NCBI GenBank assembly: GCA_023427845.1
Contig: JAEYZX010000174.1
Span: 1 to 30,278, forward strand
Source: Bacteroidota bacterium
GTDB lineage: Bacteria; Bacteroidota; Bacteroidia; Flavobacteriales; Flavobacteriaceae
Length of the DNA: 30,278 bases
Direction of reading: 5' to 3'
Below are positions 10,202-18,474 of the stretch, piece by piece. The notes beneath the pieces were generated by a model. It did not search any database, had not been told where the DNA came from, and saw only the letters and a program-made list of their open reading frames with translations. Every line of letters starts with the position of its first letter. Position 1 is the first letter of the stretch. Position numbers and translations under genes: made by a program.

Positions 10202-10654
10202 TTAGATATTGAGCAGGAATGTTTCTTTATTCAGTGCAGAGGTGTGGAATTGCCAGTTCATCGCGACGACTTCATTCAGAACCTTTTTAAGTTGCGTAAA
10301 ATCATTCGGCTTCCTGATATAGATGTTGGCTCCATTTACGAATGTGTCTTCCATATCTTTCTCCGAATTGGATGTGGAATAGATAGCCACAGTAAGCGAT
10401 TTGAATTTGTCGATCTGACGGATCTCTTTCAGACACTCGACACCTGATTTATAAGGCATGTTCAAATCCAGGAAGATAATATCCGGAATTTTGGTCTTTG
10501 GATCTTCGAGGTAACTGATCAGTTCCCGTCCATCCTCAAGAAGATTCAGATTGGTCTCAATCTTAAGTTCGCTCAGCGCATCACTGAAAATACTCCTGTC
10601 ATCCTGGTCGTCATCCACCAGAAGAATTTCAACATAGGTCTTGTTATGAATCAT
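10202..10654 (-). CDS. Single-domain response regulator (CheY/Rcp1-like)
   Basis: 150-aa stand-alone receiver domain without an output domain. The acidic pocket is 'LLVDDDQDD' (Asp14-Asp16). The phospho-acceptor is Asp63 in 'DIIFLDLNMP', the conserved Ser/Thr lies in 'IYSTSN' (about 93-95), and Lys115 sits in 'IRKPND'. The long beta4-alpha4 region and the 'LDLNMPYKSGVE' phrase resemble the Rcp1 type of receivers that pair with phytochrome-like and PAS histidine kinases. It probably takes phosphate from a HisKA kinase and signals by protein contact. No kinase is adjacent, but two PAS-HisKA kinases of the expected class are in this window (6-2462 and 26071-27699); a link is inference. It is monocistronic: a strong terminator follows it and an inverted repeat lies just upstream of its start. 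Confidence 0.93.
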   Translation of the reverse strand: MIHNKTYVEILLVDDDQDDRSIFSDALSELKIETNLNLLEDGRELISYLEDPKTKIPDIIFLDLNMPYKSGVECLKEIRQIDKFKSLTVAIYSTSNSEKDMEDTFVNGANIYIRKPNDFTQLKKVLNEVVAMNWQFHTSALNKETFLLNI

Positions 10655-10672
10655 GTGTAGCGTTGTGGTTTT

Positions 10673-10709
10673 AAAGGGGTAAAATTAATAAAATTTTTGT
10701 TACCCCTTT
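10673..10709. repeat. Perfect 10-bp inverted repeat upstream of the response regulator
   Basis: AAAGGGGTAA (10673-10682) is mirrored by TTACCCCTTT (10700-10709) around a 17-nt AT-rich spacer. It lies 18-55 nt upstream of the receiver start codon. On the minus strand the sequence TAATTTTA (10687-10680) resembles the Bacteroidota -7 element TAnnTTTG in 7 of 8 positions and falls between and into the arms. The repeat could therefore be an operator over the promoter, or a leader hairpin. No run of T follows on either strand, so a terminator is less likely. Confidence 0.55.
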
Positions 10710-10917
10710 CATTACTCTATTATTTTTACGGATATTGGAATTCAGATGCCTGTCAATTGTGATTTACCCTTTTGGAGAGCGGGAGTGGTGTAAATTTTAG
10801 ACAATTCTGCAAATGTCATTCATAACTGTTTTTTAAACTGGATCGAAATCCCAAATCATTTTCAAATCAGTTGCCGTATTTAAATGAGCGTTCGAAATAA
10901 TTGAATGGGCTTGCAAC

Positions 10918-11316
10918 TTATGGATTCAGACATTTGGCAACCATGTCGTCAAATAACCGCTCGGTTGTTTGATCCAAATCTTTTGAGAATCCCGGGTGTG
11001 GCCGTGAGGTCTGAATAACGGAGCTTCGCACAGCCGTCAGCCATCTGAAGCGTTCCGGAGCATCCATCATTGCAATCGGACCCGCATCTTTTTCACCGTT
11101 ACTGATCCGTTGGAGTGCAAGCAGGTTTTGACGGACCTGCGTCATGTCGAGATCCGGTGCAAAATTAATAAGCCGGTTTTCGTCGATTTTGCAGACAGCT
11201 TTGAGGTATTTCTTTGATTTACAGAACACGATTATACCAACATTCACGAATTCCTCGCGCTCAACTTTCGGCACAACGCGGATCACCGCATACTCATATA
11301 AGTGTTGCTCTTGCAT
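10918..11316 (-). CDS. DUF3037 domain protein, partner of the HipA-like kinase
   Basis: 132-aa cytosolic protein that I recognise as DUF3037 from its opening pattern 'YEYAVIRVVPKVEREEFVNVG' and the following 'IVFCKSKKYL'. The function of the family is not established. The gene overlaps the upstream HipA-like kinase by 23 nt in another frame, which implies translational coupling and probably a joint role. HipA-like/DUF3037 pairs are, to my knowledge, a recurrent arrangement in bacteria. One inference is that DUF3037 regulates or completes the short kinase; another is that it recruits a substrate. It is the last gene of the minus-strand run that starts at 17879. The 263 nt between it and the response regulator gene hold no gene that I can see apart from the inverted repeat listed separately. 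Confidence 0.8.
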   Translation of the reverse strand: MQEQHLYEYAVIRVVPKVEREEFVNVGIIVFCKSKKYLKAVCKIDENRLINFAPDLDMTQVRQNLLALQRISNGEKDAGPIAMMDAPERFRWLTAVRSSVIQTSRPHPGFSKDLDQTTERLFDDMVAKCLNP

Positions 11317-12085
11317 TTTGCGCTTGTTTAGTGAATGTTTCGGAATGAGCTAGGCGGACCGATAAAAAGTCAATATATGTAGCACGGATTTCGTCAGGTG
11401 ACTGATCTGATCCTTCCCAATTGAGCCAGTCGTCGGGAATAAGGTTAACGATATTTCGGATAATTGCTTCGTTCAAAATTTTACTGAATTCATGATTGAC
11501 CGATTCGAGTTCGGACGCATTTGGCAATAGTACATGATCTTTGATCAATGCAAACGGAGTCTTGGCGGCCTGCTCCCAATCGCCCCACGAATGATGGAAA
11601 TACAATGCTGCACCGTGGTCAATCAACCACAATTCGCTGTGCCAGATCAATAGATTCGTATTGCGAAAGGTTCGGTCAACATTTGTAAGATATGCATCCA
11701 GCCATACGATTTTTGACGCAAGTGTTGCATCTACACTGGTGACAACCGGATCGAAATTTATTGCACCCGACAAATAATGCATCGCGAGGTTCAGTCCCTG
11801 GCTACCTTGCAAAAGATCTTGTATTTCCTCGTCGGCTTCGGTTCTCCCGAAAGCCTCGTCGAGATTTGCAAAAACGAGCTCGGGAGTCGGCAAACCCAGT
11901 ACGCGTGCTATTTCACCACCGATAAGTTCGGCAATCAACGCTTTGACACCATGTCCGGCGCCACGGAATTTCAGCACATACTTAAAATCGTCATCGCCTT
12001 CGGCCAGCGCCGGAAGTGATCCGCCTTCGCGAAGTGGCGTAATATAACGCGTAACGTTAATCTGTCGCAGTGGGTTTATTGTCAT
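11294..12085 (-). CDS. Short HipA-like protein kinase (HipA_2 type)
   Basis: 263-aa kinase-fold protein related to HipA but lacking the usual N-terminal subdomain; full HipA proteins are about 440 aa. Visible motifs are a nucleotide-binding Lys39 in 'YVLKFRG', a helix 'ALIAELIGGEIARVLGLPTPE' split over about 49-69, the catalytic 'NVDRTFRNTN' with Asp137 and Asn142 spaced as in HipA, and 'LIDHG' with Asp156 as the metal-binding DFG equivalent. It is probably an active Ser/Thr kinase, with unknown substrate. The start is placed at the ATG at 12085; the longer reading would use TTG at 12094. It follows the PdeM stop by 35 nt and overlaps the DUF3037 gene by 23 nt. No HipB-like DNA-binding antitoxin lies beside it, so it is not a standard hipBA toxin-antitoxin pair. 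Confidence 0.82.
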   Translation of the reverse strand: MTINPLRQINVTRYITPLREGGSLPALAEGDDDFKYVLKFRGAGHGVKALIAELIGGEIARVLGLPTPELVFANLDEAFGRTEADEEIQDLLQGSQGLNLAMHYLSGAINFDPVVTSVDATLASKIVWLDAYLTNVDRTFRNTNLLIWHSELWLIDHGAALYFHHSWGDWEQAAKTPFALIKDHVLLPNASELESVNHEFSKILNEAIIRNIVNLIPDDWLNWEGSDQSPDEIRATYIDFLSVRLAHSETFTKQAQNARATLI

Positions 12086-12120
12086 ACGGTTCAAAAATTA
12101 AAAGTAACAATAAAGATCGA

Positions 12121-12759
12121 TTAATTCTTAATTAGGATAACTTCTTCTTTTGTGATCGCATAGACGATGTCGGTTGCCGATGCCTTCAGAATATATTTAC
12201 CGGTAAACTGGCCAAACGCAGGTAAAATCATCTGTTGTTCGCTTCGGAAGAAGCACTTCAATTCGAGCCATTGCCTGCCGAAGCCATGAAGCAAAATTCC
12301 GGGATGAATGTGTCCGCATAAAGTATAGTAGCCGTCGCGCAGTTCGGGATGATGTGTCAGCAGGAAGTTGTCGATTGTCCATTCCGATACCACTTCCACA
12401 CCCAGCTGGCGATAACTATACGGATCGATTATGTCGTGGTTCCCAGTGATGAGTACGATTTCGGCGGCTGCATTTCGAACCCACTGCTCGAAAAGGTTCC
12501 ATTCATTATTGATCGAGCTGTGAAAGAGATCTCCAAGAAAACATACTTTTTCGGGCTTGAACAATTCCAGCACAAAATTGAGTTGTTTGAAATTAGTCGC
12601 CACCGAATTAGGCGGAAGCGCAACGCCGTTTTTCCGAAAATGCGTGACTTTTCCAAGGTGCACATCCGAAATCAATAGTATTTTCTTGAGTGGCCAATAC
12701 ATTGCGCCCGAGCAATGAAGGATGAATTCGTGGTTATTTATAGAAATGGGTAGTGTCAT
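12121..12759 (-). CDS. pdeM: Ligase-associated DNA damage response phosphoesterase PdeM
   Basis: 212-aa calcineurin-like metallophosphoesterase. Metal-binding motifs appear in order: 'ISDVHLGK' (Asp32, His34), 'LGDLFHS' (Asp77), 'TGNHD' (Asn107, His108), 'LTHHP' (His136/137) and 'CGHIHPG' (His150, His152). This is the pattern of the endonuclease/phosphoesterase that co-occurs with an ATP-dependent ligase, a DEXH helicase and an exonuclease in a predicted repair module. It likely trims or cleaves nucleic acid during repair. It begins 19 nt after the helicase stop and is probably co-transcribed with it. Length and motifs look complete. Confidence 0.92.
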   Translation of the reverse strand: MTLPISINNHEFILHCSGAMYWPLKKILLISDVHLGKVTHFRKNGVALPPNSVATNFKQLNFVLELFKPEKVCFLGDLFHSSINNEWNLFEQWVRNAAAEIVLITGNHDIIDPYSYRQLGVEVVSEWTIDNFLLTHHPELRDGYYTLCGHIHPGILLHGFGRQWLELKCFFRSEQQMILPAFGQFTGKYILKASATDIVYAITKEEVILIKN

Positions 12760-12778
12760 GTACTAAATCTGCGGCCTT

Positions 12779-15238
12779 TTATTTTAAATATGATGCGGTC
12801 ATTTTTTTGATCCTGTCGGCCAAGGTCTCGCTTGAAAGTTTTTCCCGAAGCCTGTCGGTTATAATCGGAAAACTGAATGGTGTGGGTTTCTGGCACTGCT
12901 TCCAAACGATCTGCTGACTTTGAATCCGTTCCAATGCCTGGATCAGCCGGCCTTCTTCCAACTGATGTTCAAAAGTCTCCCGAAAAGCCTGCTGCAAAAG
13001 TAAGTTATCGGGCTCATAATCGCGAAAGACTTCGAACAATAATTGTGAGCTGCTTTGCAGATGTTTTGCCTTGACGATTTTTCCCGGATATCCGGTAAAC
13101 ACCAATCCGGCAATTATGGCGATGTCCCTGAATTTCCGCCGTGCCATTTCGGTTGCATTGAGGCTTTTCTGCAGGTCGTGGTGTACATATTTGGGACTGA
13201 ACAGATTGTTGTCGAGTACCTGCTGCATATCGATTTCCTGATCGGATAAAAGTTCGAAACCATAATCATTGTATGCCAATGAAAAACTGATCGGCGACAA
13301 CAAGCTGATCCGATAGGCGAGAAGGCTCGCAAGTGCTTCATGAACGAACCGGCCTTCAAACGGATAAAAAATGGCGTGGTAGCCTTCGCGAGTTTTAAAG
13401 GTTTCAATCAGGAATTGGTTTGCATCGGGCACGATTGATTCCCGTCGCTGCCGTACGAATAGCGGTTGGAGTGCTTTTAATTCGGGCGATTTCGATTCAT
13501 GGTTCACGGCATACAGTTCCTGCCGAAGCAATTCACTCATTTGTTGCGAAAGTGCCATGCGGCCGCCGAGCCAGCTTGCGAATTTCATCGTTTTTTTGTT
13601 GTCGGCTTTTTTTACCAGAACGACCATATTCTTTACGCGGTACAGTTCGAGTTTGCGGCCTGCAAATTGAAATACATCACCGGGATTCAATTTCGATATG
13701 AACCATTCCTCAATCGAACCGATGTATCCGCCGCCAACATATTTGACATTCATCACCGCATCGCCGACTATGGTTCCGATCGACATACGATGGTGCATGG
13801 CTGTCGAGCGGTTGTTGATTTTAAACCGCCCGTCTTCTTCAATTTCGACTTTTTTGTATTCGTCATACGCCTGAAGGCTCTGGCTTCCGTGGGCAATGAA
13901 ATTCAGCAGCCATTGCCAGTTTTCTTCCGTCATCGTTTGGTAGCAGAAGGTTGTTTTGACTTCTTCGAAAATCTCATTCGGATAGAATCCGTCCGACACG
14001 GCGAGTGTATTAAGGTATTGCACCAGTACGTCCCAACTGTTCAAATACGGTATCCGGTCCTCGACAGTATTCGTCAGTGCCGCTTTTTTGAGTGCCGATG
14101 CTTCGATCAGTTCAATTGCGTGCGTGGCAAGAAAATAGATGACGCTTTCCTTTCCGGGTTGATGACCGCTTCGGCCGGCGCGTTGGAGAAAACGCGCAAC
14201 GCCTTTTGGTCCGCCTACCTGTATGATGGTTTCAACCGGAGCAAAATCGACCCCAAGATCCAGACTCGACGTGCAAACAACAAGTTTCAATTGCTCATCC
14301 CGGATTGCCTGTTCGACCCACAGCCGGGTTTCACGGCTTATGCTTCCGTGGTGCATCGCCATATCGCCGGCAAATTCGGGATAGTTCTCCAAAATTCTCT
14401 GGAACCATATTTCGCATGCCGATCGGACGTTCGTAAAAATGAGCGTTGTTCTTGACTTGCGGACGATGTTTGCTACTTCATCAAGCAAATGCAATCCCAT
14501 ATGCCCGCGCCACGGATAGGTATCCATTTTCTCGGGAATAATCGACATGATTTTGATTTTTTTGTTGATGACGGCTTTGATCAAAACGGAATTTTCAAGC
14601 GCATCAGAATCGGGGCCAAGCAAAACCTCGCGCGCCTGCTGCAGATTTCCGATCGTGGCCGATATTCCCCATATCCGAAGTTTCGGGGCTATTTTTTTTA
14701 ACCGCGACAAACCCAGTTCCATTTGGACGCCGCGTTTTGTGCCCAGCAATTCATGCCATTCATCGACCACAATCGCAGAACAGTTTTTAAATACCGCATC
14801 ATAACCCTTTGACGCCAACAATAGTTGCAGACTCTCCGGCGTCGTGATTAAAAGATCGGGCATTTTATTTTTTTGCGAAGCGCGTTCACTTTGTGAGGTA
14901 TCGCCTGAACGTATTCCGACCGTTAATTTAAGTCCCAGATCATTAACCACCCGTTCTGCCGCCTGTTTGATTTCGACCGACAATGCGCGAAGCGGTGTGA
15001 TCCAGACCGCTTTCAATCCGGCTTTGTGTTTTGTGAGATAATCTGGATTGTTGTTGATGTAATCCAAAACGATCGGCACCCACAACGCATACGTTTTTCC
15101 GCTTCCCGTCGGGGCGTTTAAAAGTCCGTTTTTGCCTTGCAGGAATGCCGTCCAGGTTTGTTTTTGAAATGGAAAAGACTTCCAGCCCTGTTGCCTGAAC
15201 CATTCTTCCGCCATCGCGAATAATTTATCCCTGTTCAT
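12779..15238 (-). CDS. Ligase-associated DNA damage response DEXH-box helicase (Lhr-like)
   Basis: 819-aa superfamily 2 helicase of the Lhr-like group. Motifs: Walker A 'APTGSGKT' (Lys48), 'TPLRALS', 'TTPESLQ', motif II 'DEWH' (Asp159-His162), motif III 'SATIGN', 'LIFTNVRS', and motif VI 'QRAGRSGHQPG', with a winged-helix and Lhr-specific C-terminal region after about residue 400. It should translocate on and unwind DNA or DNA/RNA using ATP. I set the start at the ATG at 15238, which shares one base with the ligase stop (TGATG); reading two codons further upstream would need a TTG. The coupling fits the ligase-helicase-PdeM gene order. The family is defined by this neighbourhood, so the repair role is partly inferred from context. 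Confidence 0.94.
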   Translation of the reverse strand: MNRDKLFAMAEEWFRQQGWKSFPFQKQTWTAFLQGKNGLLNAPTGSGKTYALWVPIVLDYINNNPDYLTKHKAGLKAVWITPLRALSVEIKQAAERVVNDLGLKLTVGIRSGDTSQSERASQKNKMPDLLITTPESLQLLLASKGYDAVFKNCSAIVVDEWHELLGTKRGVQMELGLSRLKKIAPKLRIWGISATIGNLQQAREVLLGPDSDALENSVLIKAVINKKIKIMSIIPEKMDTYPWRGHMGLHLLDEVANIVRKSRTTLIFTNVRSACEIWFQRILENYPEFAGDMAMHHGSISRETRLWVEQAIRDEQLKLVVCTSSLDLGVDFAPVETIIQVGGPKGVARFLQRAGRSGHQPGKESVIYFLATHAIELIEASALKKAALTNTVEDRIPYLNSWDVLVQYLNTLAVSDGFYPNEIFEEVKTTFCYQTMTEENWQWLLNFIAHGSQSLQAYDEYKKVEIEEDGRFKINNRSTAMHHRMSIGTIVGDAVMNVKYVGGGYIGSIEEWFISKLNPGDVFQFAGRKLELYRVKNMVVLVKKADNKKTMKFASWLGGRMALSQQMSELLRQELYAVNHESKSPELKALQPLFVRQRRESIVPDANQFLIETFKTREGYHAIFYPFEGRFVHEALASLLAYRISLLSPISFSLAYNDYGFELLSDQEIDMQQVLDNNLFSPKYVHHDLQKSLNATEMARRKFRDIAIIAGLVFTGYPGKIVKAKHLQSSSQLLFEVFRDYEPDNLLLQQAFRETFEHQLEEGRLIQALERIQSQQIVWKQCQKPTPFSFPIITDRLREKLSSETLADRIKKMTASYLK

Positions 15239-16839
15239 CAGCAAATCATATTTTTGATGTCGTCTATCGTGTTGGCCTCTTCTGCTTTTTTGTCGTGGCG
15301 CCAGCGCAATATCCGCGGAAAGCGTGTCGCAATCCCGCTTTTATGCCTTTTCGACAATGAAATTCCTTCAAATCCGATTTCAAAAACCAATTGAGGCACT
15401 ACACTACGAACGGGTCCAAAACGTTCCAGCGTATTTTTTTTTATCCAATCGTCGACTTTTCGAAATTCGGCGTCAGTCAGCCCCGAATACGCTTTTGCGA
15501 ATGTAACAAGCTCGCGGCTGCCGTCTTCATTGTCCTGCCAGAGCGCAAACGTATAATCGGTGAACAGGTTCGAACGGCGACCGTGGCCACGCATTGCATA
15601 GGTCAGTACGGCATCTACAACAAGCGGTTCTATTTTCCACTTCCACCAATCGCCCTTTTTACGGCCAACGCCATAAACCGAATCGTTGCGTTTGAGCATC
15701 AGGCCTTCGCTTTTCATCTCGCGTGCACGCAGTCGCTCTTCGGTAACTTCGTCCCACGAATTCAGCGGTACACGTTCGGATAATAACAGCGGAATATTTG
15801 TGTGTTTGACCCTATCATATAACTGTTCAAGAAGAAGCCGTCGGTGCGAATACGGTTCGTTGCGGATATCGACATTATCCCATTCAAGAATATCGTACGC
15901 TTTTATAACAACCGGCGTTTTTGCAAGCAATGCCGCAGAAACTGTTTTTCGCCCAATGCGGGTTTGCAGGTCATTGAAAGTGCCAATTTCGCCACTTGGG
16001 TAAGGTAGGATTTCGCCATCGATCACGGTTCCGTTTGGGATTACTCCGACGAATGTGCGGAATTCCGGATATTTATCGGTAACCAATTCCTCGCCGCGGC
16101 TCCAAACGTAGATTTCGTTGTCGCGAATTATCGTCTGCGACCGGATTCCGTCCCATTTGTGTTCGATGCTCCACTGGGCTGCATCGCCAAGCTCTGAAAT
16201 GTCGCCCTCTATCGGATAAGCCAAATAAAATGGATACGGTTTTGATAAGTAGTCGGAGCTTTTTTCATCGAGGATCAATTCCTGGAATGTGATTGTATTC
16301 GGATCCCAATTTCCCATCAGTTTATAGGCGAGCAGGTCTTCATCGACGCCCTCGGCCATTGAAAGTGCGCGTGTCATCAGTTTTTGGCTGACCCCGATGC
16401 GGAAACTACCCGTGATGAGTTTTGTAAAAACAAATCGCTCGTAGTAATTCAGCGCCAGCCAGTTTTGGTGCAGGTAGTCGCGTTTTTCCTCATCGGTTTT
16501 CTTTTTTAGCGCGATCATCTCGCATAGATATTCCGTGAGACTTTTATCAGAATGTTCGCGCGTGGTTGGAATCACGAGCGCAATAGTCTCGGCAAGATCG
16601 CCAACGATATGATACGATTCCTCAAACAGCCACATTGGGATGTTGGCAAGTTCATTTGCCCAAATCCGCAACAATGTGGTATTCACGGGACGCGGTGGCC
16701 GCCGGTGCGACAGGATGGCGATCGTCCATACCTTATCCTGCGGCGATGCATGCCGGAAATAGTCGGTCAGCGCATCGACTTTTACCGAAGTCTTGTTCGA
16801 GGAGTCTAGCGCTTTTATAAGGTTTGCGAAATTTTTCAT
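15238..16839 (-). CDS. ATP-dependent DNA ligase
   Basis: 533-aa ATP-dependent DNA ligase of the bacterial ligase-associated damage-response type, separate from the NAD-dependent LigA that bacteria use for replication. The N-terminal DNA-binding domain spans about 1-200. The adenylation motif I is 'IEHKWDGIR' with the AMP-accepting Lys228. It is followed by 'IDGEILPY' (motif III), 'EGLMLKRNDSVY' (motif IV), 'WWKWK' (motif V) and an OB-fold ending near 'FPRILRWRHDKK'. It seals nicks by lysyl-AMP and DNA-adenylate steps. Its start overlaps the exonuclease stop by 4 nt (ATGA) and its stop shares a base with the helicase start, so the genes are translationally coupled. All motifs look intact. Confidence 0.96.
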   Translation of the reverse strand: MKNFANLIKALDSSNKTSVKVDALTDYFRHASPQDKVWTIAILSHRRPPRPVNTTLLRIWANELANIPMWLFEESYHIVGDLAETIALVIPTTREHSDKSLTEYLCEMIALKKKTDEEKRDYLHQNWLALNYYERFVFTKLITGSFRIGVSQKLMTRALSMAEGVDEDLLAYKLMGNWDPNTITFQELILDEKSSDYLSKPYPFYLAYPIEGDISELGDAAQWSIEHKWDGIRSQTIIRDNEIYVWSRGEELVTDKYPEFRTFVGVIPNGTVIDGEILPYPSGEIGTFNDLQTRIGRKTVSAALLAKTPVVIKAYDILEWDNVDIRNEPYSHRRLLLEQLYDRVKHTNIPLLLSERVPLNSWDEVTEERLRAREMKSEGLMLKRNDSVYGVGRKKGDWWKWKIEPLVVDAVLTYAMRGHGRRSNLFTDYTFALWQDNEDGSRELVTFAKAYSGLTDAEFRKVDDWIKKNTLERFGPVRSVVPQLVFEIGFEGISLSKRHKSGIATRFPRILRWRHDKKAEEANTIDDIKNMIC

Positions 16840-17879
16840 GATTCCGCTATTTCATTCGACTCGGCCATATCATCTGAAGTCGGGTTCATCTCCGCACTTT
16901 CGCCTTCATACTGTGTTTTGGCGGTGCGTGCATCATAACCGAGTTCACGTAAATACCTTGAAAATATATCGGAATAGCCGTGTGTCGAAATGACCCGTTC
17001 GGCACCCGTTGCTTTGATGCTCTCAAGAAGTCCGTGCCAGTCGCAGTGGTCACTTAATACAAACCCTTTGTCTATTGCACGACGGCGGCGCGCTCCGCGA
17101 AAAGCCATCCATCCGCTAGCAGATCCGGTAACAAATGGTGTCATTTTTCTGATCCACGTGCTGCCGTGCGCGCTTGGAGGCGCAAGTACGATGCTTCCGG
17201 CGAGTTCCTGTTTGGAAGTTTCCCTCGTGATCAGCGTAGTAGGAGGGAAGTCGCACATCGGACGCAACACATTGGTCATGTTCTCAACAGCGCCGTGCGT
17301 ATAAATCTTCCCGATCGACGGGTCGAGGTACTTCAGCAACCTTTGCGCCTTTCCCAGCGTATACCCAAACAGGATTGATGTTTTGCCGTCGGCCTGGTTT
17401 TCTGCCCACCATTCGTTGATGCTTTGCATGACTTCGTTTTGCGGAAGCCATTTGAAAGCCGGCAGGCCGAATGTACATTCGGTTATGAACGTGTCGCATT
17501 TTACAACTTCATAAGGGGTCGAAACACCGTCGTCTTCGGTTTTGTAGTCGCCCGTAAAAACCCAGACTTCGCCTTTGTATTCGACGCGGATTTGAGCACT
17601 TCCGATTATATGGCCTGCGGGATGCAGTGAAAACCTGACGCCATTTATTGTAAACGACTCGTTCCAGTCTTTCCCGGTAACGTTTATGGGGCCGAGCCGG
17701 TGTTTGATTATCGGGACATTCGTATGATGCGTGATATAATTTTGGTGCCCCCATCGTGAATGATCGGAATGCCCGTGCGTGATTATCGCATTTTTGACGG
17801 GTCGCCACGGATCGAGGTAAACGTCGGCCTGTTCGCAATAAATTCCGCAATCATTGAAAGCCAGAAGAGGAATATTCAT
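16836..17879 (-). CDS. Ligase-associated DNA damage response exonuclease (metallo-beta-lactamase fold)
   Basis: 347-aa MBL-fold nuclease related to SNM1/CPSF-like exonucleases. Motifs: 'HGHSDHS' (His35, His37, Asp39, His40), 'HPAGHIIGSAQI', 'FTGDYK', 'TECTFGLP', and the C-terminal beta-CASP-like 'SGWM', 'LSDHCDW' and 'STHGYS'. It is expected to process damaged DNA ends ahead of ligation. It is the first gene of the minus-strand operon; its promoter should lie in 17880-18040. There TAGCTTTA on the minus strand (17922-17915) matches the Bacteroidota -7 consensus in 7 of 8 positions, with no clear -33 element. The last ~25 residues are acidic and rich in Glu/Ser, beyond the core fold. Confidence 0.94.
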   Translation of the reverse strand: MNIPLLAFNDCGIYCEQADVYLDPWRPVKNAIITHGHSDHSRWGHQNYITHHTNVPIIKHRLGPINVTGKDWNESFTINGVRFSLHPAGHIIGSAQIRVEYKGEVWVFTGDYKTEDDGVSTPYEVVKCDTFITECTFGLPAFKWLPQNEVMQSINEWWAENQADGKTSILFGYTLGKAQRLLKYLDPSIGKIYTHGAVENMTNVLRPMCDFPPTTLITRETSKQELAGSIVLAPPSAHGSTWIRKMTPFVTGSASGWMAFRGARRRRAIDKGFVLSDHCDWHGLLESIKATGAERVISTHGYSDIFSRYLRELGYDARTAKTQYEGESAEMNPTSDDMAESNEIAES

Positions 17880-18043
17880 AGTTGGTTTATTACGTTTGAA
17901 GAACGTGCTTCACATAAAGCTACAATAGGAACCGATTTTAGTAAAGTAATTTGTAAGAAGTTTAACGTTTAAATTCTGTCTATCGTAATTGTAGAATACC
18001 ATCGAACGCTCCTATTGTGTATATTTACGCACCCAAGCCCTGT

Positions 18044-18427
18044 ATGATGCAGTTTCAATGGAAGTATTTCACAGCCACGGTAGTGCTGTTTATAATCGAG
18101 GTTTTTATTGCGCTGTATGTGAATGACAGTTTTATCCGGCCGTATTTTGGTGATGTGCTCGTTGTGATATTGATTTATTGTTTCATCAAATCTTTTGTTA
18201 TAACCGATGTTTTAAAAACCGCGATCGGTGTTCTGCTCTTTTCATATGTCATTGAACTACTGCAATACTATAGGTTTGTGGAAGTTCTCGGACTGCAGGA
18301 ATATAAATTGGCGAAAGTAGTGCTGGGAACCTCATTTGCATGGCATGATATAGTTGCGTATACAGCGGGCTTTTTAATTGTGGTGGGTGCGGAACTGGTA
18401 TTCAATCGCAATATCAATGTCAAATAG
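18044..18427 (+). CDS. DUF2809 family integral membrane protein
   Basis: About 127 aa, strongly hydrophobic, with four or so transmembrane segments (near 'FTATVVLFIIEVFIALYV', 'VLVVILIYCFIKSF', 'AIGVLLFSYVIELLQYY' and 'DIVAYTAGFLIVVGAELVF'). The 'SYVIELLQYY' helix and the 'G(T/S)SFAWHDIVAYTAG' phrase are typical of DUF2809, a family of unknown function. I prefer the ATG at 18044 (or the adjacent 18047) to an upstream GTG at 18017, because the extra residues are polar and do not resemble the family. It lies 47 nt upstream of the serine hydrolase gene in the same direction and is divergent from the DNA-repair operon. Confidence 0.72.
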   Translation: MMQFQWKYFTATVVLFIIEVFIALYVNDSFIRPYFGDVLVVILIYCFIKSFVITDVLKTAIGVLLFSYVIELLQYYRFVEVLGLQEYKLAKVVLGTSFAWHDIVAYTAGFLIVVGAELVFNRNINVK

Positions 18428-18474
18428 CGACAGCGGTAACAATAAAAATAGAAGGCTAATTAAAACTTACGATT

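Noticed and set aside
10918..12085. A classical hipBA toxin-antitoxin module
   Set aside because: No HipB-like helix-turn-helix gene is next to the kinase, and the kinase is of the short HipA type.
12086..12094. TTG start that would lengthen the HipA-like kinase by three residues
   Set aside because: An ATG at 12085 is available and the extra residues add nothing recognisable.
13499..14455. Long plus-strand open frame of 318 codons opposite the helicase
   Set aside because: It lies wholly antisense to a helicase with all motifs intact, its product has no recognisable domain and is rich in Phe, His and Arg as expected of a reverse-strand reading.
15239..15244. TTG start for the helicase two codons upstream of the ATG
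   Set aside because: The ATG at 15238 forms a standard TGATG stop-start coupling with the ligase gene.
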